Made by a program: the position numbers and the translations under genes. Below the pieces are notes generated by a model. The model saw nothing but the letters and a program-made list of their open reading frames with translations, did no database searches and was not told the DNA's origin. From contig NZ_JBPPLZ010000003.1 of NCBI RefSeq assembly GCF_051535235.1, positions 124,001 to 188,000 on the forward strand: 64,000 bases of DNA, read 5' to 3'. How positions within the stretch are numbered: the stretch's first letter is position 1; each line of letters begins with the position of its first letter. Shown one piece after another: positions 35,750-44,743 of this stretch. This DNA comes from Nitrobacter sp051535235 (lineage in GTDB: Bacteria > Pseudomonadota > Alphaproteobacteria > Rhizobiales > Xanthobacteraceae).

Positions 35750-36448
35750 TCAGAACCAGCGTTCGTCGACCAGGACGGTGTCGCCGGGGCTGAGCAGGGT
35801 GGCGGTCGGCACGACGAGGCGGACGGTGCCGCGGGCGTCGGTGTGGGTGAGGGTGACGCGGTCGCGTCTGGCTCGGGGCGAGAAGCCACCGGCGATCGCG
35901 ACGGCGCTCTCCACCGTCATGTTGGGCACGAACGGATACTGCCCTGGAGCCGCCACTTCGCCGAGGATGAAGAACGGCCGGTAGGCTTCGACCTCGGCGG
36001 CGACATAGGGTTCGCGGATGTAGCCGTTGCGCAGGCGCGCGGCGATCGCGGCGGACAGTTCGGCCGTGGTGCGGCCCCGCGCGGTGACCGCGCCGATCAG
36101 CGGCATGGTGATGCTGCCGCCGGCATCGACCAGATAGGTGTTGGTGAGACCTTCCTGGCCATAGACCACGATGCGCAGCCGATCGCCGGAATCGAGGCGG
36201 TAGGCGGGATCGTGCACCACGGGCGGCGGAGCCGCCGCATAGACGACAGGCACGGAGGCACGGGCCGCTCGAACCCGCAGGTCGCGGCGAGCGACCGGCG
36301 GTGGCGCAGAGGCCTGCCGTCCGCCATAGGCCAGCGCATCGAGATCGTTATGCGGGCGCGCCATCGCGTCCGGCCCCGGGTGCCGCATGCACCCTGCCAG
36401 CGCCAGCGCGGTCAACAGGCACAGGATTACGGCGCGCACGCTTCGCAT
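35750..36448 (-). CDS. Polysaccharide export lipoprotein (Wza-like, SLBB domain)
   Basis: A 232-residue protein with a lipobox (LALAGC, Cys20) after a short hydrophobic signal. A Pro/Ala-rich linker follows, then the poly_export domain (YRLDSGDRLRIVVYGQEGL) and an SLBB-like domain (FFILGEVAAPGQYPFVPNMTVESAVAIAGG). It forms the outer-membrane pore for exopolysaccharide. At this length it lacks the long C-terminal region of Escherichia coli Wza, as usual for rhizobial homologues. It is the first gene of the minus-strand polysaccharide cluster and divergent from the co-polymerase gene. Confidence 0.92.
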   Translation of the reverse strand: MRSVRAVILCLLTALALAGCMRHPGPDAMARPHNDLDALAYGGRQASAPPPVARRDLRVRAARASVPVVYAAAPPPVVHDPAYRLDSGDRLRIVVYGQEGLTNTYLVDAGGSITMPLIGAVTARGRTTAELSAAIAARLRNGYIREPYVAAEVEAYRPFFILGEVAAPGQYPFVPNMTVESAVAIAGGFSPRARRDRVTLTHTDARGTVRLVVPTATLLSPGDTVLVDERWF

Positions 36449-36679
36449 CAGGCATTTCCATGAAATATCAAATCCAGTTAAGGGCTTTTGTGGTTAATAA
36501 AACGTAATCGTCGCCTGGCCCCACATCCGTCGCATCCGCATCGGCCCGCGGGAATTAACCCGATGGCAACCATAATGGACTGTAATCGCCGCGCCCGGTC
36601 GCGTGGTCTGATCCGATAGTCGCGGCCGAGACGCGGCCGGCGTGGTTCGGACGCTCGAGGGGCCGGCGGGAGTTAAGTG
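36449..36679. promoter_or_regulatory. Divergent promoter region of the exopolysaccharide locus
   Basis: 231 bp separate the export lipoprotein gene (minus) from the co-polymerase gene (plus). The part near 36460-36510 is AT-rich (including TGGTTAATAAAACGTAATC), as expected of a promoter. GGGAG at 36668-36672 is the ribosome-binding site of the plus-strand gene. Confidence 0.45.
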
Positions 36680-38827
36680 ATGCGGTTTGCGTTTGGGCGC
36701 GTCGGCAAGAACAAGACGGCGGTTTCGAACAAGGTCTCCGCGCCAATGCCTGCGTCGCCGGTCGCCGCCTCGCAGCCGGGCGATCTCGATGTGCGCGTCA
36801 TCTGGCAGGCGCTCGTGCGAAAGAAGCGCGCGATCATCATCCCGACGCTGCTCGCTTTCGTACTTTCGCTCGTCGTCGTCAACCTGATTACGCCCAGATA
36901 CAAGTCCGAAGCCCGCATCCTGATCGACGGCCGCGAGAACGTTTTTCTGCGCCCGAACGCCGAGCGCAACGACGAGCGCGGTGCGCTCGATCCGGAAGCG
37001 GTCGCCAGCCAGGTGCAACTGGTGCTGTCGCGCGATCTTGCCCGCGAGGTGATCAGGAAGAACAAGCTCGCCGAAAATCCGGAGTTCGATCCGGTGTTGC
37101 GCGGCGTTTCTCCGATCAAATCGTTGCTGGCGCTGTTCGGAATCGGCCGCGATCCGCTGCGGATGACGCCGGAGGAGCGCGTGCTGGATGCCTATTTCAA
37201 TCGGCTGACCGCCTACGCCGTCGACAAATCCCGCGTGATCGTCATCGAATTCCAGTCGCGCGATCCGGAGCTTGCGGCTCGCATCGCGAATTCGATCGCC
37301 GAGGGCTATCTCGTGCTGCAACTGAGCGCGCGTCAGGGGCAGGCGAGGGCCGCCGGTCAGTGGCTGTCCGGAGAAATCGACAGCCTGCGCAAGAAGGTCG
37401 CGGAGGCTGAATCGCGGGTCGAGGATTTCAGGTCGAAGTCCAGCCTTTTCATCGGCACCAACAACACCTCGCTGTCGAACCAGCAACTGGGTGAAATCAA
37501 CACCCAGCTGACCAACGCGCGCGCGCTCAAGTCCGATGCGGAATCGAAGGCGCGGCTGATCCGCGACATGCTTCAGAGCGGCAGGCCGGTCGAGGCATCC
37601 GAAGTTCTCAATTCGGAACTGATCCGCCGCCTGGCCGAACAGCGCGTGACGCTGCGGGCGCAACTGGCGGAGCAATCCTCGACCCTGCTTGACCGGCACC
37701 CGCGGATCAGGGAATTGAGGGCGCAGCTTGCCGATCTCGATCGCCAGTTGCGCGAGGAGGCCGGTAAGATCTCGCGGTCGCTGGAAAACGACGCCCGCAT
37801 CGCCAGCGGCCGGGTCGACAGTCTCAGCAATAGTCTCGACCAGTTGAAGAAGCAGGCGACATCCTCCAACGGCGACGATGTCAAGCTGCGGGCGCTGGAG
37901 CGTGAGGCGAGAGCGCAGCGCGATCTGCTGGAATCCTATCTCGCAAAATATCGTGAAGCGACCACGCGCGAAAACATCGACGCCACGCCGTCCGATGGCC
38001 GCATCATCTCCCGCGCCATCGTCTCGAACACGCCGGCCTATCCCAAGAAGCTGCCGATCGTCCTGATCGCGACGCTGGCGACGCTGATGCTGACGGCGGG
38101 CACCGTCGCGACGGGCGAACTGCTGCGCATCACCGCGCCGCGGGCCCTGGCCGCGTTCGAGCCTGTTCCGCAACAGCCCGCCGTCACCACGCCGGAGCCG
38201 CGCGAGATCCGTCTCCAGCCGGCCGCGGACCTGATCGGAATCGATCGTGTCGCGGACGACCTGCGGACGGCAGGCGAAGCCGCGCGCAAGATCACGATCA
38301 TGGGCACCGGCGAAAACGAGCGCATTCTGCTGGGCGCGCTGGCGCTCGCGCGGGGTCTGGCGCACAGCGCCAAGGTTGTCCTGGTCGATCTGTCGCCGGC
38401 GTCGCCGACCCTGACCGCCGCCGCGGTCGATCCGGCGGTGCCGGGACTGGCCGAACTGATGCTGGGCGAGGCGTCCTTCGGAGAGGTCATCAGCAGGGAC
38501 GGACAATCGCCGGTCCATCTGGTGGTCGCCGGACGGTCGGGAGCCGATCGCACGCTGCTGCAATCGCCGCGCCTGACGATCGCCCTCGATGCATTGCTGC
38601 GCGTCTACGATCACGTCCTGCTCGTCGCCGGCACCGCCACCGATCTGCCGGCGAAACTCCTGACCGATCAAGCGCGCGCGATCGTCGTTCCCGACCCGTC
38701 GATGAGCGCGGAGGCGCGGGCGCGGTTCAGCGGTCAGCTCACGGCCATCGGTTTTGCGTCGGTGACGATGCTCGATCCGATGTCGTTGCCGCCGGAGATC
38801 CAGAGCGGTCCGCGCGAGGCGGCCTGA
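36680..38827 (+). CDS. GumC/Wzz-type exopolysaccharide co-polymerase with degenerate tyrosine-kinase-like domain
   Basis: About 715 residues from the ATG at 36680 (a GTG directly precedes it). Order: N-terminal Wzz domain with TM1 (about 50-70), a long periplasmic coiled-coil region (about 190-440) with YLAKYREATTRENIDA, TM2 (about 456-476), then a cytoplasmic P-loop-like domain (about 525-700). In that domain the expected Walker A is replaced by IMGTGENERILLGALALA with no GK[ST], while a Walker A'-like VVLVDLSPAS remains. No tyrosine cluster is present at the C-terminus. It should control chain length and export but probably cannot phosphorylate. Confidence 0.9.
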   Translation: MRFAFGRVGKNKTAVSNKVSAPMPASPVAASQPGDLDVRVIWQALVRKKRAIIIPTLLAFVLSLVVVNLITPRYKSEARILIDGRENVFLRPNAERNDERGALDPEAVASQVQLVLSRDLAREVIRKNKLAENPEFDPVLRGVSPIKSLLALFGIGRDPLRMTPEERVLDAYFNRLTAYAVDKSRVIVIEFQSRDPELAARIANSIAEGYLVLQLSARQGQARAAGQWLSGEIDSLRKKVAEAESRVEDFRSKSSLFIGTNNTSLSNQQLGEINTQLTNARALKSDAESKARLIRDMLQSGRPVEASEVLNSELIRRLAEQRVTLRAQLAEQSSTLLDRHPRIRELRAQLADLDRQLREEAGKISRSLENDARIASGRVDSLSNSLDQLKKQATSSNGDDVKLRALEREARAQRDLLESYLAKYREATTRENIDATPSDGRIISRAIVSNTPAYPKKLPIVLIATLATLMLTAGTVATGELLRITAPRALAAFEPVPQQPAVTTPEPREIRLQPAADLIGIDRVADDLRTAGEAARKITIMGTGENERILLGALALARGLAHSAKVVLVDLSPASPTLTAAAVDPAVPGLAELMLGEASFGEVISRDGQSPVHLVVAGRSGADRTLLQSPRLTIALDALLRVYDHVLLVAGTATDLPAKLLTDQARAIVVPDPSMSAEARARFSGQLTAIGFASVTMLDPMSLPPEIQSGPREAA

Positions 38828-38855
38828 ATCCCCTACGCCGGAAAATGCCGTATCG

Positions 38856-40055
38856 TCAGCGCTGCAATGCGCCGCGCAGCGTCTGCGCCATCCGCTTCAA
38901 TGCCGGCGTCTGCTTCACGAGACGCTTGGCGCGGGCCACCGAGGACATGCCGAGGGCGGCCATCCTGCCGCGCGTCGTGAGCGGCAGGTAGCTGTCGAAG
39001 ATCGGTTCGTCGTCCTTGCAGAACAGCCGCTTGTAGTCGTCCGATCCGATCCCGAGATCGAGCGAGGTGTAGCCGCGCTCGGCGTAGTGATCGACGATAT
39101 CGCGCATCAGGATCAGGCCCGGACTGTAATGGGCGCTGTCCGACAGCGTGTAGGTGTTGAACATCATCGAGAAGCGCTCTCCGTCGGCGACGCCGGCGAA
39201 GATCGCGATCACCTCGGCGTCGCATTCGAGGGCGTGGATTTCGATGACGTGGCCGCCGTCCGGCAGCGGCGTCAGGCAGGCCGTGCGCAAAAAGTCCTCG
39301 ACGCCGGGATCGGCGAACACGTTCGGCAGCTTCTGCGCGGCCATTCGGAGCGGCTTGATCGTGAAGAACGCATCGCATATCCGCGTGATCTCGGTGTCGG
39401 TCGTGGCCACGCAGTACCGATAGCCGGGAAGCGCCTGCAGCTTGCGTTCCTTGCTTCTGAGCCGGCGGCGAAACGAGTTGCTGATGCGATCGGCCGGCGC
39501 CGCGCCCGGCGCCATCGTCATCAGCGGGCAGCCATTGGCGGAGGGCTGGCCCGGCAACAGCGCCATCGGATTTTGCAGGTCGCGCCAGCGCCGCGGTTGC
39601 CGCGTAAGCGCCAGCACGTCGATCCTGGCGGGAACGTCGCGGAGGCCGCGAAGCAGCGCATCGAGATCGGCCTGCGTGGCGGAGGCGACGAAATCCCGTT
39701 GCCAGAGCGCCATGTTGAAGGTCGTGTGCTTGCCGCCCATGAAGCGTGCGACGCGGACGCCGTTCTCCGCGCCGGCTGCGAGCGGCAACAGCATCAGCGG
39801 CCGCCGCTCGGCGTCACGGGCGACGATCACGCATGGCTGGAGATTGGTTCTGGTTCCGACGTGCCCCTGCCAGGCCGACAGGAAGTCGAACCGCTGATAG
39901 GGCGTCGAGACCTGCGACGTCTCCAGGCCGCGCCAGACCGGCTCGACCTCATGCAGATCGTGAAAGACCTCGACATGCGCGATACGCCGCTCGCTTGATC
40001 GCGTGCATGCGTTCGCCGCCGCCGTCGGGCTTTCGATCACAGCCGCCATGGTCAT
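38856..40055 (-). CDS. CelD/BcsL-type GNAT acyltransferase
   Basis: A 399-residue protein of the acetyltransferase family often annotated as cellulose-biosynthesis CelD. The N-terminal half holds EPVWRGLETSQVSTPYQRFDFLSAW and the C-terminal GNAT-like domain (about 200-350) includes RRRLRSKERKLQALPGY and SPGLILMRDIVDHYAERGYTSLDLGIG. It probably decorates the exopolysaccharide repeat or its precursors with acyl groups. It converges on the co-polymerase gene with a 28-bp gap, and its adjacency supports membership of the polysaccharide locus. Confidence 0.82.
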   Translation of the reverse strand: MTMAAVIESPTAAANACTRSSERRIAHVEVFHDLHEVEPVWRGLETSQVSTPYQRFDFLSAWQGHVGTRTNLQPCVIVARDAERRPLMLLPLAAGAENGVRVARFMGGKHTTFNMALWQRDFVASATQADLDALLRGLRDVPARIDVLALTRQPRRWRDLQNPMALLPGQPSANGCPLMTMAPGAAPADRISNSFRRRLRSKERKLQALPGYRYCVATTDTEITRICDAFFTIKPLRMAAQKLPNVFADPGVEDFLRTACLTPLPDGGHVIEIHALECDAEVIAIFAGVADGERFSMMFNTYTLSDSAHYSPGLILMRDIVDHYAERGYTSLDLGIGSDDYKRLFCKDDEPIFDSYLPLTTRGRMAALGMSSVARAKRLVKQTPALKRMAQTLRGALQR

Positions 40056-40203
40056 CGCTAGAGCCTGTTATCTTTTGTTTACTTTTTGCTTTGGCCGACC
40101 TTTGCACGGGAAATGTCAACAAAGGGTAATGCCAATAGGCGAGCGGGAGAGGGCGGGGCGCGGCGGTTGCGTCCGCGGGGATGGATTTGGCGACGATGGA
40201 GGC

Positions 40204-40410
40204 CTACGCGTCGGGTTTCGCCATCCAACTGACGATGGGCATGGCCGGCAAGACCCAGCCGAGCCCGGCAACCGGGTAGAAGATCGCCTGATAGAGCCCC
40301 GATGCCGCGAGCCATGGCGTCTGTGCGACCGTCATGCCGAGCAGCGACCAGACGACGACCAGCACGAGCAGGGCGATGGTGCCGAGAAATTTCCGGGTGC
40401 GGATCCGCAT
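40204..40410 (-). CDS. DUF2842 small membrane protein
   Basis: A 68-residue protein with two hydrophobic helices (FLGTIALLVLVVVWSLLGMT and YQAIFYPVAGLGWVLPAMPI) and the family ending SWMAKPD. DUF2842 is a small alphaproteobacterial family of unknown function. It is divergent from ctaA with a 96-bp spacer. Confidence 0.85.
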   Translation of the reverse strand: MRIRTRKFLGTIALLVLVVVWSLLGMTVAQTPWLAASGLYQAIFYPVAGLGWVLPAMPIVSWMAKPDA

Positions 40411-40506
40411 ACCTTAAAAATGCAACTCGCGGCTGGGACGAGGCTTGCGCCGAGGCTGCGGTGGACTATAAAGGGCCCGAAAAATGCAATCAACACACGG
40501 ATTTTG

Positions 40507-41589
40507 ATGACCCGTCCGATGGCAAAAAAGGGGTTCCAGCTACGCGCCGTGCGATGGTGGCTGGTGTTCGTGGCGCTGTTGATCGCCGCCATGGTGCTGG
40601 TCGGCGGCGCGACGCGGTTGACCGAGTCCGGTCTTTCGATCGTCGAGTGGAAGCCGGTGACGGGCAGTTTGCCGCCGCTCACGCAGGACGAGTGGTCTCA
40701 GGCCTTCGAGGGCTACAAGAAGATCCCGCAGTACAGCGAAATGAACGCGGGCATGACGCTCGACCAGTTCAAGACCATCTTCTGGTGGGAGTGGAGCCAC
40801 CGGCTGCTGGGACGCTTCATCGGCGTGGCTTTCCTGCTGCCGTTCCTCTGGTTCATGTGGCGCGGCATGTTGCCGTCCGATCTGAAGCGCCGGCTATGGA
40901 TCATCTTCGGCCTTGGCGGTCTTCAAGGTGCGGTCGGCTGGTGGATGGTTGCATCCGGTCTCACCAACCGTGTCGAGGTGTCGCAATATCGTCTCGCGAC
41001 CCACCTGGTGCTGGCTCTACTGATTTTCGCGGCGATCGTCTGGACCGTGCGGCGGTTGTCGGATCGACCGTCGTTACAGCCGCCGCTGCGATTGCGGGTG
41101 ACCAGCGGCGTTCTGGTCGTGCTGGTGTTCGTGCAGCTTTACTTCGGGGCGCTGGTCGCCGGACTGCGCGCCGGCAAGGTTTTCAACACCTGGCCCGACA
41201 TCGACGGATCGTTCATTCCGTCCTCCGCGCGGCTGTTTTTCGAACAACCGTGGTGGCGCAATCTGTTCGACAATACGCTCACGGTGCAGTTCGAGCATCG
41301 CATGATGGCATATACGCTGTTTACGATCGCCATCCTGCATCTCGTTGACGCGGTGGTGTCGCGCGCAAATCCCGCCGTCATTCGCGGGGCGCTCTGGCTC
41401 GCCGCCGCCATGACGCTGCAGGCGACGCTCGGAATCCTGACGCTGCTGCACCAGGTTCCGATCCTGCTCGCATTGGTGCATCAGGGAGTTGCGATCCTCG
41501 TCCTGACGCTCGCGGTTGTTCAGGCGGAACGGCTGATGGCCGGCAAACCGGCGCTGGAGCGTCAAGGATTGCGCATGGCGGCCGGATAG
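40507..41589 (+). CDS. ctaA: Heme A synthase (COX15/CtaA)
   Basis: A 360-residue, eight-helix inner membrane protein that oxidises heme O to heme A for aa3-type cytochrome oxidases. The four heme-coordinating histidines are visible: His98 (WEWSHRLLGR), His166 (RLATHLVL), His264 (QFEHRMMAY) and His325 (LVHQGVAI). GGATRLTESGLSIVEWKPVT is the family signature. I take the ATG at 40507; the frame is open far upstream, but that part is not protein-like. An ATG at 40519 is also possible. Confidence 0.95.
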   Translation: MTRPMAKKGFQLRAVRWWLVFVALLIAAMVLVGGATRLTESGLSIVEWKPVTGSLPPLTQDEWSQAFEGYKKIPQYSEMNAGMTLDQFKTIFWWEWSHRLLGRFIGVAFLLPFLWFMWRGMLPSDLKRRLWIIFGLGGLQGAVGWWMVASGLTNRVEVSQYRLATHLVLALLIFAAIVWTVRRLSDRPSLQPPLRLRVTSGVLVVLVFVQLYFGALVAGLRAGKVFNTWPDIDGSFIPSSARLFFEQPWWRNLFDNTLTVQFEHRMMAYTLFTIAILHLVDAVVSRANPAVIRGALWLAAAMTLQATLGILTLLHQVPILLALVHQGVAILVLTLAVVQAERLMAGKPALERQGLRMAAG

Positions 41590-41600
41590 GCCGATCAAAG

Positions 41601-41634
41601 GAAGCGTCGCGCAATGGCGGCGCGTTTCTTTTTT
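41601..41634 (+). terminator. Probable terminator of ctaA
   Basis: An imperfect hairpin (GAAGCGTCGC to GCGCGTTTC, with G-U pairs and a mismatch) ends in six T (41629-41634), 12-45 nt after the ctaA stop. Confidence 0.4.
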
Positions 41635-41904
41635 GCACTCTCGAGGCGATCGTCAGCCCTCCGTTGAGAAACGGAGCGGTGGCGGTACCATCACCTGAAT
41701 CCGCCTGACACGCGATACGATCGCTTCAATCGTCACGGATTGATTCACGTCCTCATAACGGACCGGCCCGAAATTCTGGCCCTGTACAGATTTTCGAACC
41801 TGCATCATGATGTGCGGTCATGAGCCAGCCGGTAAGGTGGAAATCTCATAACCCGCCCGATCGATGGCGAGCCTGAAACGGGCAGAGCAAGATCGAGGCG
41901 GCGA
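41635..41904. promoter_or_regulatory. Upstream region of the NarK-type gene with a dyad symmetry
   Basis: This stretch holds no gene. A perfect dyad TCAATC (41726-41731), six bases, GATTGA (41738-41743) lies about 160 nt before the transporter start and could be an operator. It is not the TTGAT-N4-ATCAA arrangement of FNR/NnrR-type sites, so I do not name a regulator. Confidence 0.3.
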
Positions 41905-43158
41905 ATGGCGAGATCCGGCAATCTGTCCGTCCTGTTCATCACCACCTGGGCCTTCACCGTCTGCTTCGCCGTCTGGATGATGTTCGGCGTGGTCGGTATT
42001 CCGATCCGCGAACAGCTTGAGCTCGGTTCGACCGAATTCGGTCTGCTCACGGCGACGCCCGTCCTGACCGGCGCGATCTTTCGTTTGCCGCTGGGCATCT
42101 GGACCGACCGCTTCGGCGGGCGGATCATCATGCTGCTGTTGTTGATCGCCTGCGCGGTTCCGCTCTGGCTGGCCGCCTATGCGACCGCGCTTTGGCAGTT
42201 CCTGCTGCTCGGATTGGCGCTCGGCCTCGTCGGCGCTTCGTTTTCGGTCGGCACGCCCTACGTCGCGCGTTTCTTTCCCAAGGAGAGCCGCGGCTTCGCG
42301 ATGGGCTTCTTCGGCGCGGGAACGGTCGGCGCGGCGCTCAACATGTTCGTCGCCCCGTGGCTGATCGGGGCCTATGGCTGGCAGATGGTGCCCAAGGTCT
42401 ATGCCGTCGCGCTGCTGGTCACGGCGTTGTTGTTCTGGCTGTTGTCCAAGCCCGATCCCGGCGTCGGCGGTCAGGTGCCGTCGATGTGGCAGCAATTGTC
42501 CGTGCTGCGCGATCCGCGGGTCTGGAAATATTGCCAGTACTATTCGATCGTGTTCGGCGGCTTCACCGCGCTGTCGATCTGGATGCCGCAATATTTCAAG
42601 ACCGAATACGGCTTCACCATCGCGCAGGCTTCGCTTCTCGCCGCCTGCTTCTCGCTGCCCGGCGGCGCCTTCCGCGCCTTCGGCGGCTGGTTGTCGGACC
42701 GCTTCGGCGCTCACAACGTGACGTGGTGGGTGCTGTGGGTGGCCTGGGTCTGCCTGTTCCTGTTATCCTATCCCAAGACCGACCTGATCGTGCACACGAT
42801 CCGCGATCCCCTGAGTTTCCGCATCGCTTTGCCGTCGTGGTTCTTCACGATGCTTCTCTTCGCCCTCGGCATCGCCTTTGCCTGCGGCATGGCTTCGACG
42901 TTCAAGTATATCGGCGACGATTTCCCCGACAGCATGGGCGCGGTGTCCGGCATCGTCGGCATGGCGGGCGGCCTCGGCGGCTTTCTGCTGCCGATCACCT
43001 TCGGCGCGATCCTGGACTGGCTCGGCTTCAATTCAAGCTGCTTCATGCTGCTCTACGGGATCATCTGGGTGTCGCTGACCCTCAACTATCTGACCGAGGT
43101 CCGGCGGGTGCAGGTCATGGGCGAAAGGCCCCGGCCAGTGGGGGAGCCGCCGCGTTAA
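41905..43158 (+). CDS. narK: NarK-family nitrate/nitrite MFS transporter
   Basis: A 417-residue major facilitator protein with 12 predicted helices. Helix-loop motifs are visible: GIWTDRFGGR after TM2, GASFSVGTPYVARFFPKESRG in TM4-5, FFGAGTVGAALNMFVAP in TM5 and GFFGAG-like glycine spacing as in nitrate signatures, then GGWLSDRFGAHNV and GIVGMAGGLGGFLLPITFG in TM11. This fits NarK/NasA nitrate or nitrite carriers; formate/oxalate antiport families look different. There is no nitrate or nitrite reductase gene in the window, so direction and substrate are uncertain. GAGG precedes the ATG at 41905. Confidence 0.8.
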   Translation: MARSGNLSVLFITTWAFTVCFAVWMMFGVVGIPIREQLELGSTEFGLLTATPVLTGAIFRLPLGIWTDRFGGRIIMLLLLIACAVPLWLAAYATALWQFLLLGLALGLVGASFSVGTPYVARFFPKESRGFAMGFFGAGTVGAALNMFVAPWLIGAYGWQMVPKVYAVALLVTALLFWLLSKPDPGVGGQVPSMWQQLSVLRDPRVWKYCQYYSIVFGGFTALSIWMPQYFKTEYGFTIAQASLLAACFSLPGGAFRAFGGWLSDRFGAHNVTWWVLWVAWVCLFLLSYPKTDLIVHTIRDPLSFRIALPSWFFTMLLFALGIAFACGMASTFKYIGDDFPDSMGAVSGIVGMAGGLGGFLLPITFGAILDWLGFNSSCFMLLYGIIWVSLTLNYLTEVRRVQVMGERPRPVGEPPR

Positions 43159-43252
43159 TATCCATCTTGATCGCTCCCAAGATAGTACCTGCGGCAGTTA
43201 GACCTTCATTTGTGTCTTGGAGCCGGTTTGCGTTTTGATGAAACCACCTGTT

Positions 43253-43285
43253 CCGTCATGGCCTGGCTTGTCCCGGCCATGACGG
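43253..43285. repeat. Extragenic palindrome between convergent genes
   Basis: Perfect 11-bp arms CCGTCATGGCC (43253-43263) and GGCCATGACGG (43275-43285) with an 11-nt loop. A related sequence with the same CCCGGCCATGACG end occurs at 49629-49659. Located between the convergent narK and metY genes, it could stop transcription from both sides. Repeats of this look are frequent in Bradyrhizobium-type genomes as far as I recall. Confidence 0.65.
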
Positions 43286-43315
43286 GCTGCTGATTCCGTC
43301 TAAAGCAAACCCGCT

Positions 43316-44593
43316 CTACGTCATCGCCTGATCGAGGTCGGCCATCAGGTCTTCCTTGTCCTCGATGCCGATCGACAGGCGGACGATGTCGGGCCCGGCG
43401 CCGGCCCGCGTCTTGGCCGCGTCGTCGAGCTGGCTGTGCGTGGTCGATGCGGGGTGGATCACGAGCGAGCGGGTATCGCCGATGTTGGCGAGGTGCGAAA
43501 ACAACCGGAGCTTCGACACCAGATGGACGCCGGCGTCGTATCCGCCCTTCAGGCTGAACGTGAACACCGCGCCCGCGCCCTTCGGCGAATATTTGCGGGC
43601 GAGCGCGTTGTACTTGTCACTGGGCAATCCCGCGTAATTGACGGCCGCAACCGCCGGGTGGGCGGCCAGCCACTCGGCGATCGCCTGGGCGTTCTCGCAA
43701 TGCCTCTGCATCCGCAGCGGCAGTGTCTCGATGCCGGTCAGGATCATGAAGGCGTTGAACGGCGACAGCGCCGGGCCGAGGTCGCGCAGGCCGAGCACGC
43801 GGCAGGCGATTGCGAATGAGAAGTTGCCGAACGTCTCCTGCATCCGGATGCCGTGATATTCCGGGCGCGGCTCGCTCAGCATCGGATACTTGTTGTCCTT
43901 CGACCAGTCGAACGTGCCGGCGTCGACGATGATGCCGCCGAGCGAGTTGCCGTGGCCGCCCAAAAATTTCGTCAGCGAGTGAAGCACGATATCGGCGCCG
44001 TGCTCGATCGGCCGGATGAGATAAGGGCTCGCCATCGTGTTGTCGACGATCAGGGGGACTCTCGCCTTGCGCGCCACCGCGGCGACCGCTTCGATATCGG
44101 TGATCGAACCTCGCGGGTTGGCGATGGATTCGATGAAGATCGCCCGCGTTCGCGGCGTGACCGCCTGCTCGAAGGATTCGATCTCGTCCGGATCGGCCCA
44201 CGCCACGTTCCAGCCGAAGCTCTTGAACGCGTGGGTGAACTGGTTGATCGATCCGCCATAGAGCTTGCGCGAGGCGATGACCTCGTCGCCGGGTTTCATG
44301 AGTTGCTGAAGCGTGACGACCTGCGCGGCGTGTCCCGAGGCCACCGCGAGCGCCGCGGTGCCGCCTTCGAGTGCTGCGACGCGCTCCTCCAGCACCGCGT
44401 TGGTCGGATTGCCGAGGCGGGTGTAGATGTTGCCGAAGGCCTGCAGTCCGAACAGCGACGCCGCATGGTCGGCGTCGTTGAAGACGAACGACGTGGTCTG
44501 ATAGATCGGCGTCGTGCGCGCGCCGGTGGTCGGGTCGGGCTGCGCGCCGGCGTGGACGGCAAGCGTTGCAAAGCCGGGGATGCGATCGGTCAT
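43316..44593 (-). CDS. metY: O-acetylhomoserine sulfhydrylase / aminocarboxypropyltransferase (PLP-dependent)
   Basis: A 425-residue Cys/Met metabolism enzyme. The start at 44593 (MTDRIPGFATLAVHAG) is standard for the family; the frame is open to 44710 without coding sense. It shows PIYQTTSFVF, the PLP-phosphate binding region ASGHAAQ, and the PLP-lysine K209 in VLHSLTKFLGGHG. The GGHGNSLGG stretch and SPFNAFMILTGIETL fit O-acetylhomoserine sulfhydrylases rather than cystathionine enzymes. It makes homocysteine from O-acetylhomoserine and sulfide. A CoA-binding protein gene lies 150 bp upstream on the same strand. Confidence 0.9.
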   Translation of the reverse strand: MTDRIPGFATLAVHAGAQPDPTTGARTTPIYQTTSFVFNDADHAASLFGLQAFGNIYTRLGNPTNAVLEERVAALEGGTAALAVASGHAAQVVTLQQLMKPGDEVIASRKLYGGSINQFTHAFKSFGWNVAWADPDEIESFEQAVTPRTRAIFIESIANPRGSITDIEAVAAVARKARVPLIVDNTMASPYLIRPIEHGADIVLHSLTKFLGGHGNSLGGIIVDAGTFDWSKDNKYPMLSEPRPEYHGIRMQETFGNFSFAIACRVLGLRDLGPALSPFNAFMILTGIETLPLRMQRHCENAQAIAEWLAAHPAVAAVNYAGLPSDKYNALARKYSPKGAGAVFTFSLKGGYDAGVHLVSKLRLFSHLANIGDTRSLVIHPASTTHSQLDDAAKTRAGAGPDIVRLSIGIEDKEDLMADLDQAMT

Positions 44594-44743
44594 CTCATGT
44601 CCTGTTTCGGTCGGAGGTCGTTCTGCTAAAGCGTTTTCGATGCTGATGGGATCATGCGCCGCCGTCAAGGCGCTACGGGAGGCTTTGCCGGTTTCGGCAT
44701 GCGGCCTCAAGGCGCGGCGAAGCTGATAAAGACTTTTATGCGT

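Noticed and set aside
36494..38671. 725-codon minus-strand frame opposite the GumC-type gene
   Set aside because: A shadow: low-complexity Gln/Arg/Asp composition while the plus strand encodes a clear Wzz-type protein.
41726..41743. FNR/NnrR box upstream of narK
   Set aside because: The dyad reads TCAATC-N6-GATTGA, which is not the TTGAT-N4-ATCAA consensus, so no regulator is named.
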